DNA of 20,513 nt, from assembly GCF_000006405.1 (NCBI RefSeq), contig NW_003201530.1, forward strand, positions 96,968 through 117,480, given 5' to 3'. The notes beneath the pieces are model-generated. The model was not told the DNA's origin. It did not search any database and saw nothing but the letters and a program-made list of their open reading frames with translations. Source of the stretch: Perkinsus marinus ATCC 50983. Its lineage: Eukaryota; Perkinsozoa; Perkinsida; Perkinsidae. The position numbers and the translations under genes are program-made. Positions 8,776-20,513 of the stretch are shown here, piece after piece. Positions within the stretch are counted from its first letter, which is position 1. Every line of letters starts with the position of its first letter.

Positions 8776-10232
8776 GGGCTCATCGTGGGCAAGTGTCGAT
8801 CCCACCGTATCCAGACAGTGTACTCCATGCTAGTATACTGGTGCTCTATTGCCATCACCAGCCTCAGATTCCTGAGTTCACCTACAGTGACAGGAAGTGA
8901 CGAGTGATAGCATGGTGACTTTTCTTATTGCTGTCTGCTCGCGATGCCAATAGAATTGAGTGTTGAGTTTTCGATGAGTATTAGAACATAAGTGCCGCTT
9001 GAGCTCATTGCGGTTGGCTCTTATCAACACCTTATGGGATGTTTGGGGTAAAATTACATAGAAAGTTGCATGACCATTATGAGATTCACGTGAACACTAT
9101 TGAAGCCGCGCACTGCCACAAATACTAGAATGCTCCTTACTGTGTGATTGGCCCTTAAGACATCATATAATGAGCGAGAGATGAGCAATCATTCAAGTTG
9201 CTAGCATCACCATTGGCGACTCTGGTAGAGAGCGCCCTTATTCCTGACTTGACCCCGAGGATGATCAGGTGGCATTTCTCTAAAAATTTGCTGGACGTGA
9301 TCTGGAGTTGAGCAGGTTTTCAATTGTTCTCATGTTATTTAGATTGCAATAGTTCCTCTTAGTATTATAGCGACGCGTTCGTGTTGGAAACATTATGTGA
9401 TCAGATGGATAGGGTGATTTTTTAGTTCTTTTTCATCTTCCGTAAAAATGAAGATGTGAGATTAATAGGAGATTCGTTTTTTCGTGGAAAAGATGCTTAG
9501 TTGCTTGAGAAAAAATATAGCGAAGGTAAGGAAAAATTACGAGCAGGAGTGGCTTGGAATTAGGGACGCATGGAAGACAACTACCGAGGGTTTGTCATTT
9601 GAATGGTCCCGTTTTTTTTTCAATGCAGCTGCGGAATCCGAGCGGAGGTGGAAGGGTGACACGATAGCTTCCCGGAGTGGTGATACGCTTACAGTCAAGC
9701 TCGGCTTGACAAAGAGCAACGAATGTCGCCTGAGATCAGTCAAGGTTTCGTACCACGTCAGATGTGAAATTCAAAGCTCGCCTTGTATAACTCTAGCGTC
9801 TCGTTGAACTCGCGAATGCAGCGCTGTGAAGCACCCAAGTCCAGTGCGGACTTGAACCAACTCATTTGTGTTCGCCTCGGAGATCTTTTTTCTATCGCTG
9901 GGACGACCACACCACGTACAGTAGTTTTCCTCAACATGCAAGCACCTCGAGTTATACCATAACTCTGTCGAATATGCGACGCTGTTGATGCTGCTGTTGT
10001 GACGCTTGTATGATGGCTCGCGCATTGACATCGTACGGGTGCCTTATTGCGTTACTTTCCGATTGTATTAACGGATCTCCAACTGTTGAGTCCATAGAGC
10101 CTTGCGATGTTGGGTCGTTATGTTCTTAGCGTGTTCTGATCCAACTGGTGAGGGATCTCTGGGTCTTCCAATATTGTTCCTCGGTAGTCGTCTTAGCGAC
10201 TGGACGTAGTAGTGCCTCCCTCGCCCAGTGCC
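8776..10232 (+). other. Intergenic stretch between channel and SelO genes
   Basis: Nothing here is clearly coding. The only notable open frame begins at an ATG at 9493 and runs to 9807 (104 codons; includes EWLGIRDAWKTTTEGLSFEW). It has no recognised family, and a GTAAGG donor-like site lies just after codon 11, so it may be a chance ORF or a fragment. A short inverted repeat CAGTGTAC/GTATACTG occurs near 8816-8842. No RNA gene recognised. Confidence 0.4.
9493..9807 (+). CDS. Hypothetical ORF (104 aa), weak
   Basis: ATG-started frame with mixed charged composition (KNIAKVRKNYEQEWLG, then FEWSRFFFNAAAESERRWKG). It is not obviously coding by family, and it is isolated between two well supported genes on the same strand. 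No transmembrane span or catalytic motif is visible. Retained mainly because it is the longest frame in this gap. Confidence 0.2.
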   Translation: MLSCLRKNIAKVRKNYEQEWLGIRDAWKTTTEGLSFEWSRFFFNAAAESERRWKGDTIASRSGDTLTVKLGLTKSNECRLRSVKVSYHVRCEIQSSPCITLASR

Positions 10233-13735
<3,503 letters not shown>

Positions 13736-13763
13736 TGCGCTTTGTCCCATAAGTATTATCAGT

Positions 13764-13819
13764 ACACGAATGATGCAATCGAGGTCAATGCCTTGGCAGT
13801 CTCGGTTGTGGACATGTGT
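13764..13819 (+). promoter_or_regulatory. SECIS element (form II-like) in SelO 3' UTR
   Basis: It begins 28 bases after the TAG stop. The outer stem is ACAC (13764-13767) with GTGT (13816-13819). The core has ATGA at 13770-13773 opposite GGAC at 13810-13813, which can form tandem G.A pairs. The next helix, GCAATCGAG (13775-13783) with CTCGGTTGT (13801-13809), pairs at all nine positions counting G.U. An unpaired AA follows at 13787-13788, 13 nt after ATGA, then a small hairpin TGCC/GGCA (13789-13798). Order and spacing fit a eukaryotic SECIS. Folded by eye only. Confidence 0.8.
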
Positions 13820-13945
13820 TACAACATCACTCTAACGTAAAGAGTATTTCTGTCAATCATCGGATTACATGTGTATCTTTATCAAGCTTTTCTTCTGAGT
13901 CTTCTGTTGACTTGTGACGGGGGCAGCTGTTAACCCACCCAACCT

Positions 13946-13956
13946 CCCCCCCCCCC
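13946..13956 (+). repeat. Poly-C tract of 11
   Basis: An uninterrupted run of eleven C, within CAACCT...CATAG, between the convergent SelO and zipper-protein genes. Simple-sequence tract; length may vary between isolates or be misread in assembly. Confidence 0.85.
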
Positions 13957-14140
13957 ATAGCACGAGATGACTAGTCTGAACTATATTTTCCCCGTCGACT
14001 AGTAGGCGATCATACCCTTCCTCTAGCAAGGGAGTCATCACGATTATATCCCTCTCCACTTGAACACAACGGGGAGTAGGTTATAGTCAAAAGACCAAAC
14101 ATGTTGCACGACCTCAACACCATCATGCCATGTAAACATA

Positions 14141-14821
14141 CTAGGCGCCGTGATCTTCGGAATCGGCCGGCATGAATCTGAGCGAATATCTCACTAAAGT
14201 GGAAGTCTTCGTCGGTTACCTGTGGGGTAAGGCAGTATAAGCTAAATTCCATTTATCTAGCTCCGACTGCGCATCCTTCAATCTTTTCCTCAAATCTTGT
14301 ACTATGCGTCCGTGCTCTTGCAATAAGTAGTCGTTGGCCACTAACAGCTCCCTGTTAGCTATTCGGAGGTGCTCTAACTCATCGCGGTCCCGTTTAAGAG
14401 TCTCTAACTCAGCATTTACCATTATCGACTGTTCTGAAGGTTTCATCTCTATTTCGGAATTGGAACTGCTCGCGGGATTAGATATTCCCTCGCCGTGGTC
14501 GTGCTGACAACCAGTAGATGCAGTGCTTGTAATCGACAGGTTACTGGACCCAGGCTGGAGGGATGGATCCTTCGCACGATCATTCTTAGTTTCCTGTCGA
14601 CTCCTACTTTTCGGTCCCCACATTGCTACATGAGAAACGGGTGAATTTATTGAACTTCGTCCCGTTGCAGGCGAAGATATCGTCACCGCACCCTTCCTAG
14701 TTTGTGGTTGACCTGAGGCTAGTGACCTCTCAGGTTCCGTTACCCCTTCATCTTTGGAGACTCCTCCTGACCCCGCTGAGTGAGAGTCATTTCCCGTAGA
14801 ATGCCCATAAGGATTTGCCAT
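14141..14821 (-). CDS. Serine-rich protein with C-terminal leucine-zipper-like coiled coil (212 aa)
   Basis: Exon 1 14821-14220 starts at ATG (MANPYGHSTGNDSH). A 42-nt intron, 14219-14178, joins a 12-codon last exon, 14177-14141, ending FMPADSEDHGA then TAG. The first 130 residues are low-complexity, rich in Ser, Gly, Pro and Thr, and probably disordered. Residues about 143-193 form a charged heptad region (LETLKRDRDELEHLRIANRE, then LQEHGRIVQDLRKRLKDAQS). No classical bZIP basic region precedes the zipper, so a transcription-factor label is not supported. The frame stays open upstream to about 14989, but without a better start. It runs convergently toward SelO. Confidence 0.62.
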
Positions 14822-15108
14822 ACTAGTAGCTGTGAAATGACCGATGCTCGCGGGTGAGAAGAGGAAGTGGCGAAGATTAGTAGCTGACCGATGGCGAGCG
14901 AGGAGTCGATGGACATCTCCAGCCAACTTCCGGCTCACTGGACTCAGGCTACGCGGAAGAGAGGCGCTGGAATCTCGACAGGCCGTCATTGCTGGGAAGA
15001 GCTATTCCATGTTGGCATTCACAGATTATTGACAACACGTCACATATGGCTTCGAGCAAGCACAGGACAAGGTCATGCGAGATGTTGAGAGGATAACTCA
15101 GACTAGCA

Positions 15109-17492
15109 CTATAAGGGCTTTGGAGCGGGCTTCACCTTCTTTGGGTTGTCAACCCGGATAAGGGTTTTGAGCTCCTCAATGTCGATGCTTCCTGTGCCGT
15201 CACCGTCCAAGAGGGCGTAGACAGCGACGATGTCCTGCCATACACTGTACCGTTGAATACCTCCATGGCATACCTTGTCACTAGCATCCGAAAGGTCCAG
15301 CTTTAGGTCCTCCCGTAGGGCTTGCTGGAACTCTCGTAGTGACAACGTACCGTCACCATCCTTATCGTACTTCCCGAAGAGGCCCTCCAGGGTCAACTAA
15401 GAGGAACAGTACATCCTTACTAAAGAGAAATGAAGAAACTGCACATCATACATACTATGATAAGGCGAGTGAGATGCCGAGTGGCCTTCTATGTGATACA
15501 TTCCAGCAGTTGGGAGACCACTGTCGATCTCATCTACGCTGCTCACCTTATGGGTCGCCCTCGCCGCCCTCATATACCGCCTTACCCTGCTCATAGTGAG
15601 ATGCAACTGTTCTCGAGCTTGACGCCGAACCTGATATGACCAGCGAGTGTCAGGAGCGCATGGACCAAACTGCCGACCTGTCGAACGCGATCCTCAAGGG
15701 CAGTCTCTATCGGCACCACAGGGGCTGCCTTTCCCATGAACTGCATCAACTCCTTCAAACTCACTGTACCATTCTCGTTAGTATCGATTTGTCTACGATG
15801 CAACGGCTGCCCACTGAGGAGCCCATGGAAGGCTACCCTTACCGGACGAACACCATCACTTGCTTGTCTGTGAGGACAGTAGTTGGTATGCGTAGGTTGA
15901 CACGAACTGCCTTGAGTATCTCGCCCGGACTGAGCTCTCCAGAATAATCTGTATCGCATTTGACAAATAAGTCTCTCCAACCATTTCCCATCCCGAGGGA
16001 CTCAGCTGCGGCCACGAGCTTCCTTCTCATGAACTTCAACAACTGAAGGGTCTGCGGTGGCTGACCTCAAATGCATCTTTAAAGATCTACCTGGGATTCT
16101 TCCGGAGGGCGATAGAGTGGAAAGCTTGTTGACGGCCGAGTGTTGGTCTCGACCTTATTGGTGTCATAGTCGACGGAAATGACACTAGCCGGTCTGGACT
16201 CTCCCTTAGGGAGGTAATTAATACCACGTCGCAGATCCTCGAGCATCCTCTCGTCATACAGGCCGATATCAGTTATCATCACCTGAGGGTATACCCGTTC
16301 AACTGCCAAGGAGAGGCGCGTGGCACCTCAGCCATATCGGCATCCCGTCCCGTCCTAGGCCCTGGCTCACTGGAACAAGTCTCACGGAGGGGGCGGGGTA
16401 TCAGAGAGCTGCGATAGGGATCATTCACCACCCAAGATGCTACTACGATCCTACTTAGGCACCGTAGTAGCTCTCGTCAAACTCGGTTGAGGGGTCGTAC
16501 ATGTCGAGACGCGGCCGGGCTGTGGTATACGGCCGATCGAACCTATGACGGTGCTTTCATTCACAACTGGTGGTGGTGGAGGATACCTACTGTATGATCT
16601 TGTTCGAATGAGCCTCTGGCAGAATGCGGCAGCTGGGGGCTGTTGAGTAGTGCCTTTGTTCACTCGAGACTTATAAGGGATGTCGGTAACATCCTCATAT
16701 TTCGGCAGTCTAGTCCTTAACTGAGATGACCAGAAAATGTTGAGGAGATAGCTGAGGACAATTGATTGCTGCTTAGATACCGCACCCCGGCCAACGCCTA
16801 TCTCTCTATGACTTACGATAGACTCGAGGCCTTGGGTACGCCTCTTCAGCATGGCACAGAGCATGGAACTATCTCGTGAATCAGCACGGATGAGGGCGTC
16901 GTCGAGAGCTACCTCCAAGGCTGAATCGGCCGATTTACGGTATGCTTCCTAAAGTCATTATTATCATAGGTGGTCAACCCAACCCACATAGGCCGTCATG
17001 GTCTTCCTATTCGCTTCATCGACCAGTCCGTGGAATTTTTGCCGTCGATCCTTCAGCGTTCGACGGGCGTCGGATAGTTGAATTCGGCGTCTATGACCAG
17101 CAGATGGTCGGACAGCAGGTAGGATGATGGTTACCTTCTGGACCTCATTTGTATCTTATCTCGTGTTGGAAGATATTTATGACTTCTCCTCGCATAGTCA
17201 GCAAAGCTTGAGCGTAGGGCGGCGAGCTCCGTATGGACCTGAAGACCAGTCATCCTACACCCACTTGCAGTAACTACTCGTAGTCCTCCTCAATGTAGTA
17301 GCAAGAGAGAACACGGAGGAGTAGGTCGAGGATGGTCGCTGATGGGAGAGACAGTAGCCTCACCGGGCGGAGGATAATGTCCATCTCCCTGGCATGGGCC
17401 TGTTGCAGCACCTTTAGTCTAGCCCGATCTTGATAAGTAGACCTCATGCCATGGTTAATGGATGGGAAACTATCGTCGGACTGAAATCCCAT
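15109..17492 (-). CDS. Coiled-coil protein with four C-terminal EF-hands (about 587 aa)
   Basis: Exons on the minus strand: 17492-17278, 17254-17144, 17090-16988, 16948-16501, 16326-16091, 16042-15843, 15792-15631, 15586-15547, 15396-15274 and 15234-15109. Residues 70-160 are helical and charged (for example SDARRTLKDRRQKFHGLVDE); 230-290 are Pro/Thr-rich. Canonical calcium loops lie near 401-412 (DTDYSGELSPGE), 441-452 (DTNENGTVSLKE), 516-527 (DKDGDGTLSLRE) and 556-567 (DGDGTGSIDIEE). The tail is Lys/Pro-rich. Likely a calcium sensor tied to a structural scaffold; no kinase or protease domain is seen. The weak joins are 17278/17254 (a 23-nt intron, with a 71-nt in-frame alternative) and 16501/16326. 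Confidence 0.8.
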
Positions 17493-17504
17493 TTGGTTTC
17501 CATC

Positions 17505-17527
17505 CTGGCCTCCGAAAAGAAAACTCA
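17505..17527 (-). promoter_or_regulatory. Polypyrimidine tract and AG just upstream of EF-hand gene start
   Basis: Reading the minus strand, a T-rich run (GAGTTTTCTTTTCGGAGGCC) ends in CAG at 17505, 13 bases before the ATG at 17492. Only 56 bases separate this ATG from the stop of the upstream JmjC gene on the same strand. This looks like a 3' splice acceptor. It could take a spliced leader, as is known in Perkinsus and dinoflagellates, or join to an upstream exon. Confidence 0.45.
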
Positions 17528-17548
17528 AAAGAGTTTGTCGTATGAAAC

Positions 17549-18478
17549 TCAGCTATTATTATTATCAACATCATCATCGTCTTCTGTAAAATCAATACAC
17601 TGCCTGGCCTTCTCAGCCTCCACAGCGACCTCCTCAGGCATGTCAACTTCCCCATAGAGGCAGGCCATGAGCATACCAAAGAGTAACGAGTCCACTTTAG
17701 GGTGGTTCTCCAACGGGCTTAGGGCACCATACGCCATCACTAATGATAATGCTCGCCGGACTTCACCCCACATCGCTGCTGGCTGGAGGACGAAGTTGTG
17801 GGTGACTTCAATAGTAGTGGTTGAATTCCTAACCTCATGTAGGCATCCCTGCGGTATGAAAATGAGATCTCCGGGCTCCATAGTGAAGTAATAGAGGTGA
17901 CGATAGCTGCTCAAGTCAGATGAACAATCGAATAACGATGGCAAGGACTCGACACCAGCGGGGGCACCAGAGGCCATACGCCACTCTTTACGACCAACAG
18001 TAAGCCAAGTGCATGCCGCAGTACCTAGGGGGTCTATGTGGGTGGCCGAGCCTGTGCCTGGAGTGGCCACGAATACCCAACGCATGACTTCAGATAGCTT
18101 CCTGGCGAGCTGAGATTTGTTGTTGGCCAGGAAGCATTCACTTTGGACGTCGAAGTGAACAGCATCATCACAACCCTGTGCAACATATTCCCAGCCTTTT
18201 ATATTCACTCGTTTCCCCGCTTCTATTGCTTCCAGGGCCTCTTTAACCAACATAAAGGAGTCTACGCCGTCTACGGTACAACCGGCCACAGCATCGCCTG
18301 CCAATTGCGACAAGCCTTTTATGGACCCCCAGGGTGAACTGGGACCGACGGACTTCCACTGACGAATGAGGAAAGGCTCAGTTGCCGTGCTCATACCGCG
18401 ACCGTCTTCATGGATCGGGATAGGTTCCCAAGGCAAGCAGCAACAGGTGTCGGCACTACAGCCGTTGGGGCAGGGCAT
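17549..18478 (-). CDS. JmjC/cupin-type Fe(II)/2-oxoglutarate oxygenase (309 aa)
   Basis: A single uninterrupted frame from ATG at 18478 (MPCPNGCSADTCC); the frame is open further upstream but has no ATG. JmjC-like core: WVFVATPGTGSATHIDPLG carries the iron-binding H-x-D (His147, Asp149), GRKEWRM follows, and MEPGDLIFIPQGCLHEV supplies the distal His214. NFVLQP closes the cupin sheet. These residues predict a hydroxylase or demethylase using iron, oxygen and 2-oxoglutarate. No PHD, Tudor or chromatin domain is present, so a protein hydroxylase of the FIH/JMJD6 type is as likely as a histone demethylase. The N-terminal Cys cluster may bind metal. The C-terminus is acidic (EDDDDVDNNN). Lack of introns is unusual beside its neighbours. 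Confidence 0.88.
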   Translation of the reverse strand: MPCPNGCSADTCCCLPWEPIPIHEDGRGMSTATEPFLIRQWKSVGPSSPWGSIKGLSQLAGDAVAGCTVDGVDSFMLVKEALEAIEAGKRVNIKGWEYVAQGCDDAVHFDVQSECFLANNKSQLARKLSEVMRWVFVATPGTGSATHIDPLGTAACTWLTVGRKEWRMASGAPAGVESLPSLFDCSSDLSSYRHLYYFTMEPGDLIFIPQGCLHEVRNSTTTIEVTHNFVLQPAAMWGEVRRALSLVMAYGALSPLENHPKVDSLLFGMLMACLYGEVDMPEEVAVEAEKARQCIDFTEDDDDVDNNNS

Positions 18479-19760
18479 TGATGAATGAACTGAATATGGG
18501 CTCAACAGAGTATTGGAATACGTGACAAGAGCCGGACTTAGAAAAATTTTCAAGAAAATTCCCAAATTCAATTTTGTGATTTCATTCAGTGTCGTTGATA
18601 CCTTCGTTGGTAAGAATGTACTGTTGGTTCACAAAAGCGCACTATCGCACTCGTGATATTATTGTAGATCACATCCAACAACAGCATCGAAACAACGACC
18701 AAAGTGCAGTACCACCACTTGTACGAAACAGCAGTCTTGAGTACACAAGACTACCCTCAACAGAGCACTGATTTCGAGAGAGTACTTCTTCCCATAGGCC
18801 ATACCCACCTGTGATGGGTGTAGTTAACACCATCCGGGCCGACGGTGTGATCCACCGCTACACACACAACGGCCTTATCACAACATACCTCCGGTAGAAT
18901 ACGGCTGCCTAGAGTCGTATTCAACCCCATCAACTGACTGCTCGGGTCGCTGAGAATTCTCTCACGTCAATGGTAGTTCTAACTGTCCTCCAACACGGCG
19001 TTGACCAGATAACGACTCATGTCAACGTCTACAGCAACGTCCCCCCTGTGATTCCCTTGCATGGCATCGTCGTGAATATCGTATCGATTGATCGTGGACG
19101 AAATTGAAGAGAAGTCTGCAGATAAAATTCAAAATGCGCATTCGGGAATCGCTTCGCTCCGCTTTCGGATACCGCGCGCGCCCGAATCATCATTCGAGAT
19201 CGTTGAACTTGGCCGTGGCTCTTGGCTGATATGGAAAGAACCGAGGCGTTCAATATACCCCTCCCAAGTTTCAACAGCCTTTCCAGGATCAAGTTATGCA
19301 TGTGAAATCTGATCCTTGGAACGCTCTAGAATCTTAGGAGTGGTCTGTTGAACACACCGAGCATGTCAATGAAACTGGTTTCAGAAGGAGTTTAAGACCG
19401 TTCGTTAAGCACATCACTAAAGAGGCTCATGTTTAAATATCAGTGATCTTCTCCTGGTCATAACAATAATAGAAGTCTGCGCTGACTTCTCTACTACAGC
19501 CACGGGCCTAAAAGGCAGAGTACAGAATATGGCGAGCTTGTTGCAGGTAGTAGTGGAATGCGCATGCTCGGTCGTATAGGATAACTTCACGATGGATCGC
19601 TTTGCAGTGTTGGAATATATGCTCCCTTCTCTTACCAATCACGGTAGAAGTAGGCAAAAACCTATGAGAATTCCCAAAATTTTCTCCGAGTTTTCATATT
19701 ATGGCCAACACCTGTGATTGACCATGCGCATATTTTTTTACACGCTCTCTCGGTCACTAG
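18479..19760. other. Poorly resolved stretch upstream of JmjC and second coiled-coil genes
   Basis: No well supported gene. An ATG frame at 18970-19107 (46 codons including TGA; HVNVYSNVPPVIPLHGIVVN) lies in a longer open run from about 18924 and may be an exon of a beta-rich protein of unknown family. A short frame near 18829-18895 (IRADGVIHRYTHNGLITTYL) is similar in style. The divergent promoter of the JmjC gene should lie at the left end. Inverted repeat ATTCGGG/CCCGAAT at about 19140-19190. Confidence 0.4.
19605..19743 (+). mobile_element. Short TIR element, copy D
   Basis: It begins CAGTGTTGGAATATATG and ends CATATTTTTTTACAC, with the shared inner block TTTTCTCCGAGTTTTCATAT and then ACACCTGTGATTGACCATG. 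It is shorter in its left half than copies B and C. It ends 17 bases before the acceptor of the exon at 19761, so it probably lies in an intron of the downstream coiled-coil gene. It is about 16 kb from the other three copies, showing that the family is dispersed. Confidence 0.6.
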
Positions 19761-20250
19761 TGACTTCGTGAAAGAAGTCAACATCAACGTGAGTCAGCCG
19801 AGCTTGGTTAGGTGGCGACTGATGAGTTGGAGGCGGGCAAGTGTGGTTTACACGAAGTAAAGAGTGCGGCCCGAGCTGCGTCACGGCTCTACAGAACGGG
19901 ATGGAGAATGTAAAGAGGTAGTAGATAAATCTGAGGGCCAATCAGGCCTATACCGGCACACAGGTCCATACTGGCAGATCTACACCGCTTGGCTGAAGAC
20001 GTGAAGTCTCAGGTGGGCGGCAAGGCTGACTAGCATGACCTCCCATGGTCTGGTAGCAGATGCACCTTCAGAAGAAGGAGAATGCCCGTCTACAGCACTG
20101 TCTTACTACCCTCAAGGGTAGTGCTATGGACTGACCCGCCGCTGTTTATGACCGATATCTCTCCCAGTAGAGAAGGTGTCTGTTCACCAACAGTTGATAG
20201 CCCTACAACGCCGAAAAGATGACCTTGATGAGGATTTGGGCAGCGACTGA
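19761..20250 (+). CDS. C-terminal exons of a second coiled-coil protein
   Basis: Exons 19761-19788, 19827-19909 (or from 19812), 19964-20012, 20060-20117 and 20171-20250 (TGA), all GT-AG and in one frame. The joined product reads LHEVKSAARAASRLYRTGWR, then ILADLHRLAEDVKSQMHLQK and VHQQLIALQRRKDDLDEDLG; heptad spacing of Leu and charged residues marks a coiled coil. The 5' exons were not found, but copy D of the repeat probably sits in the preceding intron. The style resembles the gene at 17-3851. No catalytic domain is visible in this part. Confidence 0.6.
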
Positions 20251-20407
20251 TCAGCCGATGGGCTCCTCGTAAGGCTTGGCTCTATTTGACTTGTTATTCC
20301 CTATATACAAGGCAACATGCCGTTTACATGACTCGATGTGTTGAGGTCTTCACCAGGCTTGGTTGTTGCGTTCATGTGTGATCTCAATTATGGTGGTAGA
20401 AGAGGGT

Positions 20408-20513
20408 ATGGAATCTCCATGGCGAAAGGTAGCTACAGCCGCCGTTGTAGCAAGTGCCGGTATTGCTGTGTACCTCACACTACTGTATCGTAGTAGTGCT
20501 GATCGAAGACGTC
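20408..20513 (+). CDS. Start of a membrane-anchored protein (runs off window)
   Basis: ATG at 20408 opens a frame to the window end, 35 codons. After a short basic start (MESPWRKVATA), a hydrophobic run VVASAGIAVYLTLLY could be a signal anchor or single membrane span, followed by SSADRRR. The positive residues just after it suggest an inward-facing tail or a mitochondrial/ER signal anchor. There is too little sequence to name the family. It starts 158 bases after the previous stop on the same strand. Confidence 0.45.
   Translation, partial: MESPWRKVATAAVVASAGIAVYLTLLYRSSADRRR

Noticed and set aside
14010-14252. Separate minus-strand ORF downstream of the zipper protein
   Set aside because: A 42-nt intron joins the upstream exon to a short last exon in another frame, which explains the region better.
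19789-19811. Ultra-short 23-nt introns here and at 17255-17277
   Set aside because: In-frame alternatives of 38 nt (to 19826) and 71 nt (to the AG before 17206) exist, so tiny introns are not required.

Overview
The window looks like nuclear DNA of a protist with many short introns, most likely an alveolate of the Perkinsus type. This rests on style: mixed base composition, closely packed genes on both strands, GT-AG introns mostly 39-60 nt, coiled-coil and EF-hand proteins, and TAA, TAG and TGA all used as stops. No species marker was seen. Exon joins below were made by hand from splice signals, frame and family knowledge; I had no transcript data.

Layout. 1-3851 (+): 3' part of a long coiled-coil protein gene with at least 12 exons, whose longer introns hold copies of a short inverted-repeat element. 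3984-4284 (+): a doubtful three-exon microgene. 4285-5461: mostly non-coding, with two competing hairpins and one weak membrane ORF. 5462-8775 (+): a 15-exon gene for a single-domain voltage-gated cation channel with two C-terminal EF-hands (607 aa). 8776-10232: largely empty. 10233-13735 (+): a 16-exon selenoprotein O gene (643 aa) with an in-frame TGA two codons before TAG and a SECIS-like hairpin just downstream. 14141-14821 (-): a 212-aa serine-rich leucine-zipper-like protein. 15109-17492 (-): a 10-exon coiled-coil protein with four EF-hands (about 587 aa). 17549-18478 (-): an intronless JmjC/cupin dioxygenase. 18479-19760: poorly resolved, with one inverted-repeat copy. 19761-20250 (+): 3' end of a second coiled-coil gene. 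20408-end (+): start of a membrane-anchored protein.

The most interesting content is (1) the selenocysteine-encoding end of SelO with its SECIS, (2) the Ca2+-linked single-domain channel with a TLENW filter, and (3) non-autonomous TA-target DNA transposons in introns, including one element nested in another whose uninterrupted relative lies in a SelO intron. The genes do not form an obvious pathway. Two of them, the channel and the four-EF-hand protein, are calcium-related; SelO is a redox-linked AMP-transferase and the JmjC protein a 2-oxoglutarate oxygenase.
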